From an uncultured Lachnospiraceae bacterium (lineage in GTDB: Bacteria > Bacillota > Clostridia > Lachnospirales > Lachnospiraceae), in the NCBI GenBank assembly GCA_947631755.1, contig CANRMO010000044.1, forward strand, positions 1-14,036: DNA of 14,036 nucleotides, given 5' to 3'. The position numbers were made by a program, and so were the translations under genes. How positions within the stretch are numbered: the first letter of the stretch is position 1; each line of letters starts with the position of its first letter. This document shows, in pieces, positions 1 to 6,623 of the stretch. Below the pieces are notes generated by a model, which did no database searches, was not told where the DNA came from, and worked only from the letters and a program-made list of their open reading frames with translations.

Positions 1-1843
1 TGAGAACGCCGCCGTCCACATACTCAAACGTATAGTTTGGCGACACACACCCTGCCGGGATCAGCCGCTTCCCTTCCAGTTCGGTGGTCCGCAGGCCGAC
101 GGCGGTATGTTGTGAGCCATCCTCGATATAATTCATCTGGGGCGCAAGACCCAGGCTCTCCTCCGTCTCGCCATCAACCAGGCCAGTGTACTCAAAAGAG
201 CCGGAAAAATCAGGCACCGTATTGTAATATGCCCTGCTCCCCTTATACTTTACTGTGACCGGTTTCGGATTAACCTTGATCGCACACACAAATACATCCG
301 TGGAATAACTGTAATCCCGCGAGTCATAATAGGCTCTGAGAGCTACTGTATGCTCCCCTGCGGGAACCCGTTCTGCACCGTCCTTCGGACAGATCTGGAA
401 TCCGCCGTCCGCTGACCGGACAGTGAAATACTTGCCCCCATCCTCGGATTCAAACTCAACTCTTGTCAGCTTCACAGACACATTCGTCTCGCTGTCCTTT
501 GTAAAAGAGACCGCCTGGGGCTTCACTTCACCGGTTCCTGTTCCCACGCGGAATCCGTACTCGGCCTCCCCGAAATCTATGTCGTTTACTTTGACGTCAA
601 GAACAGGTTTCTTTATCTCCACTTCAAAGGATGTACTGTTGCCCGCCAGGTCCACGGCGCGGATCTCATATGACGCACTGTTCTCCCCGTCATTCACCGG
701 CGCTTGCAGCGTCACATCCAGGGAGCCATCTTTGATATCCTGATCCTGGGGGATGAGGGTTCCCCCGCAATACACCTCTACCGATTTCAGGTTTGCATCG
801 GAGACCCGGAAGATCTTGCGGTCCGCAGTGTAGACTTTCTTCAGTTCCTTATCGCCCTCTGCGGACTGGATCTTGGGGGCCGTCCGGTCTAACAAGATCC
901 CCTCTGAATTTGTATAAGCCACATTTCCGGCTTTATCCATAATGCGGGCGTACACGACAAATCCGCAATCCTCGGACACGGTAAATTCATTTTTCTTGAT
1001 CCACTTGCTCTCTGCCAGTCCGGCCGGGTCCACATCCTCTCCCATGCCCGCCTTATAATAAGCAATCGTATCGACGCCGCTTGCCTTGTTTGTATCCGTC
1101 CCGTCACTTCCGCTGATCGTCACCTTCACCGGATTCGATGCGAAAAACCGGTAAGAGGAGTCAGACGGAAATTCAGTCAGCGGGTCCCCCTCACTGTCCG
1201 TGAGTTCGATATAGCCCTCTGGCGTTCTCTGGTCAATATTGATCTCCTTGATATCAATCCCTTTCGTGATCGTTTTATTCGATTTATTTCGGAAACAGAT
1301 CGTCTTCGGCCCGACATTTTTGCCGTCCTCCGTGTATTCGAGTTTCTCCGCAAACTCTACCGTCTCATCTTCGTCCACGATGCCCACCAGAAAACCGTCC
1401 TTTGGCCGGATCGTGACCGGAGCCGAATACCAGACCCCTTTCACTGGCTTTTCACAGGCTATGCTGTACATACTCGCCGAAGCCTCTACCTGTTTGATCT
1501 GCAGTATTTTGTCTTTTCCCTTTTCCGTCACTGGTATATCCTGTGTCGTGGCGCTGTAATTCTGATTCCCCTCCAGAACGCGGATATATACCTTGTACTT
1601 GCCCACCTGCTTAAACCCAGAAGTTGTATACGAGCCGTCGCTCCCCTGCACCTCAAATCGGTACTCTGCCTTGTCGAGCCCTTTAACGCCAGTCGCCGCC
1701 TCGGGCTTGAGGGAGAGCTCCTCTCCCGTATAGTAAAACGCTGAGCTGCTCAATCCGGACAGATTAAAATCTTTGAGGACCGGGATCGCTTTTCCAATCG
1801 TCACTTTCACAATCTTTGTGTCCAGCGGCGTTGAAGTGATGGA
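1..1843 (-). pseudogene. Continuation of the surface protein after the premature stop: Ig-like and MBG domains, cut by the window edge
   Basis: The frame of the preceding N-terminal part runs on without another stop for 614 codons to the window edge, so both pieces belong to one original gene of at least about 890 codons. It resumes with SITSTPLDTK, completing the interrupted Ig-like domain. Several beta-rich repeats follow. One begins near position 900 with LLDRTAPKI and ends near 610 with AVDLAGNS, a pattern common in bacterial Ig-like modules. The last part (about positions 1-275) starts PVTVKYKG and includes FSGSFEYTGLVDGET and YTFEYVDGG, typical of MBG-type beta repeats of Firmicutes surface proteins. 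No start codon with a convincing ribosome binding site lies just below the stop, so independent translation seems unlikely. The C-terminus, including any LPXTG or S-layer anchor, is outside the window. Confidence 0.7.
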
Positions 1844-2677
1844 TCAATCCGAATAGTTTTTGCTCACCAGGCGGCAGAAATAATAGTATGTACCGCTATC
1901 TGTCCTGGCCTCAATATCGTACTTGCTGTCCGCAGATAAATAGGATTCCTCTGTGACCGGTGTGGCATCCGCTGTGCTGTCCCCGCTCTTTGCCTGATAC
2001 CATTGGTAATAGAGGATGTCATCTGTTTTATTTGCAGCGTGCGCCGTGACAGACAGCGTGATCTTGTCACTCGGATATGTCCTCACCGTATCTTCCGGCT
2101 GTTTATCAATGACCGGGGTGTCGACCGTGACGGCCGCCCTGGCCGAAAATTTCCTCTTTACGCTCTTTCTTTTAACGGGGCCAGCAGATTCTTCCGGTTC
2201 ATCCCCATCGTCCGCTTCCTCCTCTTTCCCAGAGGATTCCCCCGCCTCATCTGACTGCCCGGAGGGATCTTCTTCTGGGGCAGTCTTTACTTCCTCGGCC
2301 GCGTCTGTCAGCGGTCCGTCCGGTTCTTCCATTTCGGGCGTCTCCGTGGCCGCGGGCTCTTCCGTCGCTTCCTCCGGTTCCTCTGTGGCAGCCGGCTCTT
2401 CTACAGCCGGTTCTTTCTCCGCCGGTTCTGCCCCGGCAGTTGGTTCAGGCGTGGGCGAGGGCGATACATCCGGCGTCTCCTCAGATTCGAAGTCCCCCAG
2501 AGCTGTCTCCTCATACTCACCGTCCTCCTGTTTCCGCTCATCTGCCAGAGCCGGCCAGACAACAAAAGCAAGCATCAGTGCGACAGCAAGTGTCCCTATG
2601 GCCACTTGTACCTGCCGGCTGTGACGCCTGCCCTCACACAACAGTTTTTCCAAAATCTGTCTTATTTTATTTTTCAC
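1844..2677 (-). CDS. N-terminal part of a membrane-anchored Ig-like surface protein, ended by an in-frame TGA
   Basis: This is the first 277 codons of a much larger surface protein. The GTG start at 2675-2677 is chosen because a GGGGGG ribosome binding site lies about 6 bases upstream. Residues 1-24 are basic and cytoplasmic. Residues about 25-45 form one hydrophobic segment ending in WPALA, a signal anchor or signal peptide. Residues about 46-165 are an acidic, Pro/Glu/Thr-rich low-complexity linker of the cell-wall-spanning kind. A basic KRKSVKRK stretch follows, then an Ig-like beta domain from about residue 185 containing YYQWYQ and TYYYFC. The frame ends in NYSD followed by TGA at 1844-1846, in the middle of that domain. 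The same frame continues open below it, so this is probably a broken gene, with TGG (Trp) the likely original codon. The role is inferred: cell-surface adhesion or structure. No enzyme motif is visible. Confidence 0.75.
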   Translation of the reverse strand: MKNKIRQILEKLLCEGRRHSRQVQVAIGTLAVALMLAFVVWPALADERKQEDGEYEETALGDFESEETPDVSPSPTPEPTAGAEPAEKEPAVEEPAATEEPEEATEEPAATETPEMEEPDGPLTDAAEEVKTAPEEDPSGQSDEAGESSGKEEEADDGDEPEESAGPVKRKSVKRKFSARAAVTVDTPVIDKQPEDTVRTYPSDKITLSVTAHAANKTDDILYYQWYQAKSGDSTADATPVTEESYLSADSKYDIEARTDSGTYYYFCRLVSKNYSD

Positions 2678-2723
2678 GCAGATCCCCCCATGAATATGTA
2701 GTCTGTTTTATATCTCTATCGGC

Positions 2724-2732
2724 ATTATAACA
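2724..2732 (-). promoter_or_regulatory. Extended -10 promoter of the surface-protein gene
   Basis: Read on the minus strand this is TGTTATAAT, a perfect extended -10 element (TGnTATAAT), about 47 bases before the GTG start. No good -35 box stands at 17 bp; a TTAACA lies about 24 bp upstream, which is too far. Extended -10 promoters often do without a -35. Not shown to be active. Confidence 0.55.
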
Positions 2733-2759
2733 CATATTTATGATGAAAAAAAGTGTTAA

Positions 2760-3130
2760 ACGATATATTGCCCAATGGTTTCCAGAATTTTATTGTAAAT
2801 ATTGGCGTTTTTTTGTAAAATGGCACTTAATGAAATTGCGGATTGTGTTCCAGCCTAATCGCTTGACGAATTAAGAAAAATTGAAGCCGAGATTATGCAG
2901 TTAGCATAATCAGGAAAAATTTAATCACTACCCGTGGAGGATAAGCTAAAAGCGCGTATCATTCTCCATGGCTTAAAAAGCCAAAAACGGGAAAAGTGAT
3001 AAATAAGCCCCTGACAAGTCTCTCTATTTCCCGACAGCCGAGGGCGGAAGCCTTGAATTTGATGGTTTCCCGCTGGTTCTGCTGTCAAACCTGAGTTTCA
3101 TATTATTGTACCAAAAGTAATTTTTTTGTC
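2760..3130. other. Gap without a convincing gene; short decayed-looking coding scraps
   Basis: No open frame of normal gene length with a ribosome binding site is visible on either strand. Two short plus-strand pieces look protein-like. One, around 2860-2908, reads SLDELRKIEAEIMQLA and then stops. The other, around 2933-3000, reads VEDKLKARIILHGLKSQKREK and then stops. They are in different frames and could be remains of a mobile-element accessory gene, but I do not recognise a family. The region also holds the left copy of a 19-bp repeat (3021-3039). Confidence 0.4.
3021..3039 (+). repeat. Left copy of an exact 19-bp direct repeat
   Basis: The 19 bases TCTCTATTTCCCGACAGCC recur exactly and in the same orientation at 5639-5657, 2618 bp away. 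The right copy sits inside a clean hairpin (GGGGGCTGTC / GACAGCCTCC). Here the matching left arm is missing or degraded (CTGACAAGTC). The two copies bracket the AT-rich block of decayed genes. Confidence 0.7.
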
Positions 3131-3131
3131 C

Positions 3132-3626
3132 CTAAAACTCCGATAATTCGGTAAATACCACTTTATTCATGTCTGCAACGCCGCCATAAATTGTTTCCGT
3201 ATTTTTTCCAATATCCAGGTAGTGCTTTATCACATGCTCTGATGTAAAAGGCATCGGCAATGCAGGCAATTCCCCCAAAGAAAACCATCTGGCTATGCCC
3301 TCATTGGAAATAAAATCTTCGTCTACACCATCTTTTAGTTTTGCAAAAAAGTAATAATTCTGTCGAATTTCACCCTTTGTCTGCCGCAGTGTCACATACC
3401 GCAGTCTTATATCTTCCAGTTCATTTTCTGTAATGCCAAGTTCTTCTTTCATTTCCCGCAGCACGCAGGCTCTGGCATCGTTTAATTCATATTCTTCAAA
3501 ATGCCCTCCTGCGGAACCTACCCATACATCATTTACCACTCTGCTGCCCTGTCGGTACAGCAATAACATTCTGCCTGCTTTTTCTATGTATAGAGATGTC
3601 ATATTTCTTAGTTTTCCGTCCTGCAT
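3132..3626 (-). CDS. NUDIX hydrolase family protein
   Basis: The 164-residue product is a single NUDIX domain, a family that cleaves nucleoside diphosphates linked to other groups with Mg2+ or Mn2+. The NUDIX box spans residues about 40-64: GGHFEEYELND, then REMKEELGI, supplying the REXXEE metal-binding core. The sequence matches the general style of Firmicutes proteins annotated as 8-oxo-dGTP diphosphatase, but the substrate cannot be read from sequence. The start is supported by AAAGGAAT about 9 bases upstream. An internal Met at residue 9 is a possible alternative because the conserved domain begins there (TSLYIEK). It appears intact, unlike its neighbours, and lies at the left end of the AT-rich block. 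No clear terminator follows. It is probably a soluble cytoplasmic housecleaning enzyme. Confidence 0.9.
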   Translation of the reverse strand: MQDGKLRNMTSLYIEKAGRMLLLYRQGSRVVNDVWVGSAGGHFEEYELNDARACVLREMKEELGITENELEDIRLRYVTLRQTKGEIRQNYYFFAKLKDGVDEDFISNEGIARWFSLGELPALPMPFTSEHVIKHYLDIGKNTETIYGGVADMNKVVFTELSEF

Positions 3627-3766
3627 TGCTCTTATTCCTTTCTCATGTTACTGTATTGTTGTCATTTTTTATACATTGCCCATCCCTTTGATCCTGACAT
3701 AAAAATATTGAATCAAATCCCTGTAATATGGTTCATCCCAACATCCACAAAAAGCATAAAAACCGA

Positions 3767-4142
3767 TTATGGATTTTCCTTCAATCCTTTGATCGGTTCA
3801 GGCAGAACTTTTTCCTTAGACAGCATATACCTTTCATAATACCCGCTGTCAATCTGACGGGACAATTCCCGTGCCGAATAATTTTCTTTTGCACAAAGAG
3901 CCATATAAAAATGACGTTCTTCGATTGTTTTCGCTTTTGAAATAATAGCCAAATGGTTGGACCAGCTTATTTGTGACAACAGTGTTGTCACAAATTCATC
4001 CTTTTGTGGATTCTGTGCTTAGATATTCTCCTACTTTCCAATACATTTGAATTAGTTCTTCATTAACCTTTTTCAAAGCATTCTGTTTTGATTGACTGAT
4101 TATCTGAATCAGGTTTCCTGCTGTAGAAATTTCTTTTTTCAT
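3767..4142 (-). pseudogene. DUF1016/YhcG-type PD-(D/E)XK nuclease fragment with an internal deletion and a missing C-terminus
   Basis: Two pieces of one family are present. The first starts at ATG 4140-4142 after an AAAGGTGG ribosome binding site and encodes 48 residues including KVNEELIQMYWKVGEYLS, the usual N-terminus of DUF1016 proteins; it stops at TGA 3996-3998. The second piece, in another frame from about 4000 to 3767, reads DEFVTTLLSQISWSNHL and then ERHFYMALCAKENYSARELSRQIDSGYYER, the next conserved block. In intact relatives about 40 residues lie between the two, so roughly 120 bases are missing and the frame is shifted. The second piece stops after KENP, so the whole C-terminal nuclease domain is absent. 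Family members are often found near restriction-modification or mobile genes. This copy cannot encode a working nuclease. Confidence 0.8.
3969..3995. repeat. Perfect palindrome, 13-bp arms with a 1-base centre
   Basis: The arms are ATTTGTGACAACA and TGTTGTCACAAAT around a central G at 3982. The palindrome abuts the deletion scar of the DUF1016 remnant (about 3996-4003). Read in the second piece's frame it encodes part of the conserved EFVTTLLSQI stretch, so the symmetry may be chance codon choice, an operator, or a structure that promoted the deletion. Confidence 0.7.
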
Positions 4143-4162
4143 AAAAATCTGCCACCTTTCAA

Positions 4163-4189
4163 ACTTGTGTCAACACTATTGTCACAAAT
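4163..4189. repeat. Imperfect partner of the 27-bp palindrome, upstream of the DUF1016 start
   Basis: In the same orientation it matches the palindrome at 3969-3995 at 23 of 27 positions. It is itself an imperfect inverted repeat (TTGTGTCAACA / TATTGTCACAA). It lies about 21 bases before the DUF1016 ATG and overlaps the stop codon of the AlbA_2 fragment, a suitable place for an operator, though nothing proves binding. Confidence 0.5.
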
Positions 4190-4301
4190 CAATGATTCTC
4201 TTATCTATCTTGCCACCTTGACCATTTACAAAATTACAAATCCATTTTAAATACTCATTACACCCAAACTCTTTCCATTCTGTATTATCTTTTCCATGCA
4301 T
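4182..4301 (-). pseudogene. N-terminal fragment of an AlbA_2 (Schlafen-like) ATP-binding protein
   Basis: The ATG at 4299-4301 is preceded by GGAGGTAGGAG, a strong ribosome binding site. The 39-residue product contains NTEWKEFGCNEYLKWICNF and NGQGGKI, the beginning of the AlbA_2 domain of the putative DNA-binding/ATP-binding family. In intact members GGKI continues into a strand such as YIGVDDDG. Here it turns into DKRIIDL and stops, so several hundred residues are missing. I read it as the truncated end of a deleted gene. It is followed closely by the DUF1016 fragment on the same strand. Confidence 0.7.
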
Positions 4302-4308
4302 TTTACTC

Positions 4309-4431
4309 CTACCTCCCATTTTCAGCACATCGAGCAATCTCGTCTGCCTGATCCGGACTGACAAAATAAGCATATAACCAACTCCATACCAGCAGTTTTT
4401 CCGTATTCAAATCTTTCTCAACACCATACAC
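4309..4431 (-). CDS. Possible small protein of 40 residues (GTG start), unrecognised
   Basis: A GTG at 4429-4431 has AGAAGGTG about 5 bases upstream. The 40 codons read MYGVEKDLNTEKLLVW, then SWLYAYFVSPDQADEIARCA, and end at TAG 4309-4311. The stop lies just before the ribosome binding site of the AlbA_2 fragment, so the two would be co-translated. The composition is protein-like rather than random, but I recognise no family. It may be a genuine small protein or another leftover of a deleted gene, as its neighbours are. Confidence 0.4.
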   Translation of the reverse strand: MYGVEKDLNTEKLLVWSWLYAYFVSPDQADEIARCAENGR

Positions 4432-4601
4432 AATTCACCTTCTGTTTGTATATACAAAATTTATTTTCCTCTATCATGAAACGCTATACACACAATAAAC
4501 AATTAATACCATACTCCATTTTACCTGTATCCATATAGATCTTACCATAATTTTCCGACTAAAAACAGTCCAATCTATGTAATATCACTATTTTATATAA
4601 T

Positions 4602-4632
4602 TTGACCGAAAATTGACTTTTGACTGTATAAT
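4602..4632 (+). promoter_or_regulatory. Promoter of the receiver-LytTR remnant and DUF3021 gene
   Basis: A perfect -10 TATAAT stands at 4627-4632, with TTGACC at 4602-4607 as a possible -35 (19-bp spacer, slightly long). TTGAC occurs three times in a row here (4602, 4613, 4620), which might be an activator or self-binding site. AGGAGG at 4656-4661 is the ribosome binding site for the ATG at 4671. Confidence 0.55.
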
Positions 4633-4670
4633 GAATATATAGGTAAATACCATGATAGGAGGCTGATAAA

Positions 4671-5098
4671 ATGTATACAAAAACAAAATTATTAATCATA
4701 GATGATGAGCGGACGATTTGCAGTCTTATTAAATTACATTTTGAAACAGAAGGCTATATTGTTTACGCTGCGTCTGATATACAGGAAGGTAAGAAGATGC
4801 CGTCTAACAGGCCTGACTTGATTCTACTGGATATAAATATACCGGATAAGACCGAAATCTTAATTACAACAGCTCATATGACGGCAGATGTCAACAGAGT
4901 TGTTGAATTTGTAAGCAGATTGGATGGTGCCCCAACAATTATTTCTGGTATCAGAGAGGATAAAGTTGAATTATTAAACCAGGAATCAATTGTTCGGATG
5001 CTTTGTAGGAACAATTTGCATGGAATTTATCTAACGGAGAAGTAAGTTATGTTTCCAGAAGATATGTTTCCAAAATTAAAAAAGTATTAGGATTATGA
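4671..5098 (+). pseudogene. Mosaic remnant: response-regulator receiver N-terminus joined to a deleted LytTR regulator
   Basis: The open frame from 4671 to 5045 (124 codons) mixes two genes. Residues 1 to about 57 are a receiver domain start: KLLIIDDER gives the acidic pocket (D11, D12) and LILLDINIP gives the phosphoacceptor D54. The rest of the receiver, including its Thr/Ser and Lys, is missing. From about residue 58 the sequence is PDKTEILITTAHMTADVNRV and VELLNQESIVR, the start of the small LytTR regulators paired with DUF3021. Another jump follows at about 5000. GTICM is readable at 5008-5022 in a second frame and NLSNGEVSYVSRRYVSKIKK at 5024 onward in a third, ending at TGA 5096-5098. 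About 50 residues of the LytTR DNA-binding domain are lost and there are two frame changes. Regulatory function is very unlikely. Confidence 0.75.
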
Positions 5099-5109
5099 GG
5101 TGGTTGTTT

Positions 5110-5565
5110 ATGAAAAAAAAATTGCTTTTTAGACTATTTGCTGGATTATTGGGTGGAATTGCAATTAATTATTCTATAACGATTGGTATTTCGGTGGTAA
5201 TAGGAGATGGTAATTATTATCCATGCGTTCCGAGTTTGATTGAACGCTTTGGTGATGAGGTGGCAGCGGTTATCATACAGGCTGTGTTAAGTGCAGTTCT
5301 TGGAGCAGGATTTGCAGGATGTTCTATCATCTGGGAAAAGGAAGAATGGAGTTTGTTTAAACAAACAAGTATTTATTTTTTGATTGTATCTGTACTTATG
5401 ATGACAGCTGCTTATATTTGTGAATGGATGGAGCATTCTGTGAAAGGTGTATTAAGCTATTTTGTCATTTTCTTTGCAATATTTATTGTAGTTTGGATAG
5501 TACAGTATATGATTTGGAAGGTACGCATTTCTAAAATAAAAGAAGGTATTCAAAAGAATAATTAG
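5110..5565 (+). CDS. DUF3021 family membrane protein
   Basis: The 151-residue product has four predicted membrane helices (about 8-31, 51-73, 87-107 and 114-136) and a basic C-terminal tail, the form of DUF3021 proteins. These are typically encoded directly after a small LytTR regulator, and here the C-terminus of such a regulator ends at 5098. I prefer the ATG at 5110 because GAGGTGG lies 7 bases upstream. The ATG at 5095 would overlap the regulator's TGA (ATGA) but has only a weak binding site. Known family pairs are thought to be membrane inhibitors of the LytTR partner. As the partner here is destroyed, this gene is probably orphaned. Confidence 0.85.
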   Translation: MKKKLLFRLFAGLLGGIAINYSITIGISVVIGDGNYYPCVPSLIERFGDEVAAVIIQAVLSAVLGAGFAGCSIIWEKEEWSLFKQTSIYFLIVSVLMMTAAYICEWMEHSVKGVLSYFVIFFAIFIVVWIVQYMIWKVRISKIKEGIQKNN

Positions 5566-5630
5566 CGAGTTGAAAGCTCTGTAACTGCATCTGAATATAA
5601 TTGAGATATCAATAGTGGGTGATTTAGCGG

Positions 5631-5660
5631 GGGGGCTGTCTCTATTTCCCGACAGCCTCC
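5631..5660. terminator. Hairpin between convergent genes
   Basis: GGGGGCTGTC and GACAGCCTCC pair over 10 bp with one G-U, around the loop TCTATTTCCC. It lies between the ends of the DUF3021 gene (5565) and the coiled-coil gene (5675), as expected for a shared terminator. No T-run follows on either side, so efficiency is doubtful. Confidence 0.5.
5639..5657 (+). repeat. Right copy of the exact 19-bp direct repeat
   Basis: Identical to 3021-3039 and in the same orientation. This copy forms the loop and right arm of the hairpin at 5631-5660. It marks the right edge of the AT-rich block. Confidence 0.7.
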
Positions 5661-5674
5661 TGCTTTCCCGGCAC

Positions 5675-6496
5675 TTATATATTCTTATCTACTGCCGCAC
5701 CTTTTAAATCTTCCTGGATGAGCTTCCATTCATCCAGGATCTCATCAATCTCTTTCTTTATTTCAGAATCCGGATTGTTATAGGAATCCAGCGTCCCGGC
5801 CGTTTGTTTTTCCTGCTTATCTTCCAGCTTCTCTTCTTCCTCTTCCTTCTTCTCGGCACGTTTTTCTGCTTTTTCCTTTTCTTCCTCCATTTTTTCGTCA
5901 ATATGCTTTTTGGCTTCATTTACGAGCTCGCCGTAAATATCCCTACTGGCGGCTTTTAAGATCTCTTCTGACTGTTTTTTCGCATCTTCCATGGGATTTG
6001 ATTTGAGCCGCTCAATACGCATATCACTGAGAGAGCTGCTGATTCCTTTGATGGAAGCACTATTTCTCTCAATATATCCGCTGTACAGGTTCTCCCGCCC
6101 TTCCAGTTCCTTGATCTGCTGCTGGTATTCTTCCGGATATTCGGTACTATCTTCCGTCACGCCATAGCGCTCCATCAGTTCCTGTTTTTCCCCCCGGATC
6201 TGTTCCAGTTCCTTATGATATCCTACATTGGCATCTTTTAGTTCCTGCATTTTAGCAGACATGTCGTCCATGCTCTGGTCCACTTTCTTTTCTGAATCAA
6301 AGGTATCCATAAGAACCTTCATCGCCTGCTTCTGTGCCAGTTTCTTTTTTATTGTTATGCTATCCGGACGCACGCCAAGATTTTCCGCGAATACCGTTGA
6401 ACTCTTGTTGTTGTCCCTCTTTTCAGCCTGGCATCTTGCCACTGCCTTTTCATTCGTCACAAACATACTTTTCACTGTTTTCACACTTTGTATCAT
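5675..6496 (-). CDS. Unrecognised coiled-coil protein, about 273 residues
   Basis: I cannot name a family with certainty; similar long, charged, helical proteins of unknown role occur in Lachnospiraceae. The start is ATG 6494-6496, because AGGAGG lies 9 bases upstream; an in-frame ATG at 6517 contains that binding site within its first codons. There is no signal peptide or membrane helix. Residues about 55-130 and 165-235 are helical heptad-like segments. The second includes a very charged run (EKAEKRAEKKEEEEEKLEDK). A Cys stands near residue 22 in KAVARCQ. The N-terminal third, with FAENLG and SITIKKKLAQKQAMKVL, looks the most conserved type of sequence. It is the first gene downstream of the GHKL sensor kinase on the same strand, 127 bases on, and could be co-transcribed with it. 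Confidence 0.75.
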   Translation of the reverse strand: MIQSVKTVKSMFVTNEKAVARCQAEKRDNNKSSTVFAENLGVRPDSITIKKKLAQKQAMKVLMDTFDSEKKVDQSMDDMSAKMQELKDANVGYHKELEQIRGEKQELMERYGVTEDSTEYPEEYQQQIKELEGRENLYSGYIERNSASIKGISSSLSDMRIERLKSNPMEDAKKQSEEILKAASRDIYGELVNEAKKHIDEKMEEEKEKAEKRAEKKEEEEEKLEDKQEKQTAGTLDSYNNPDSEIKKEIDEILDEWKLIQEDLKGAAVDKNI

Positions 6497-6623
6497 TTTA
6501 TCATTCCTCCTATCCATTAAGATACTGGATATTTCGGATGAATATTAAGCCGAATAAAGGGATTTGTTGTGAGACAGCTTTTTTCTGTTGTAAACTATTC
6601 TTCCTGTTTTACAGAGCCGGATT

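Noticed and set aside
1844..1846. Selenocysteine or reassigned TGA
   Set aside because: No redox context or SECIS-like evidence is visible, and TGG is used for Trp in the same frame. A nonsense change is simpler.
2016..2624. A Ser-rich 202-codon plus-strand frame opposite the surface-protein linker
   Set aside because: It is the complement of the Pro/Glu/Thr-rich linker, whose biased codons leave the opposite strand open. It has no ribosome binding site.
3767..3991. The 74-codon DUF1016 piece as an independent small gene
   Set aside because: Its apparent start is the internal GTG of the conserved VTTLLSQIS stretch, it has no ribosome binding site, and the matching N-terminus lies just upstream in another frame.
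6497..6623. A peptide-pheromone gene for the AgrC-like kinase
   Set aside because: The 127-base gap has no minus-strand start codon with a ribosome binding site and no plausible short peptide frame.
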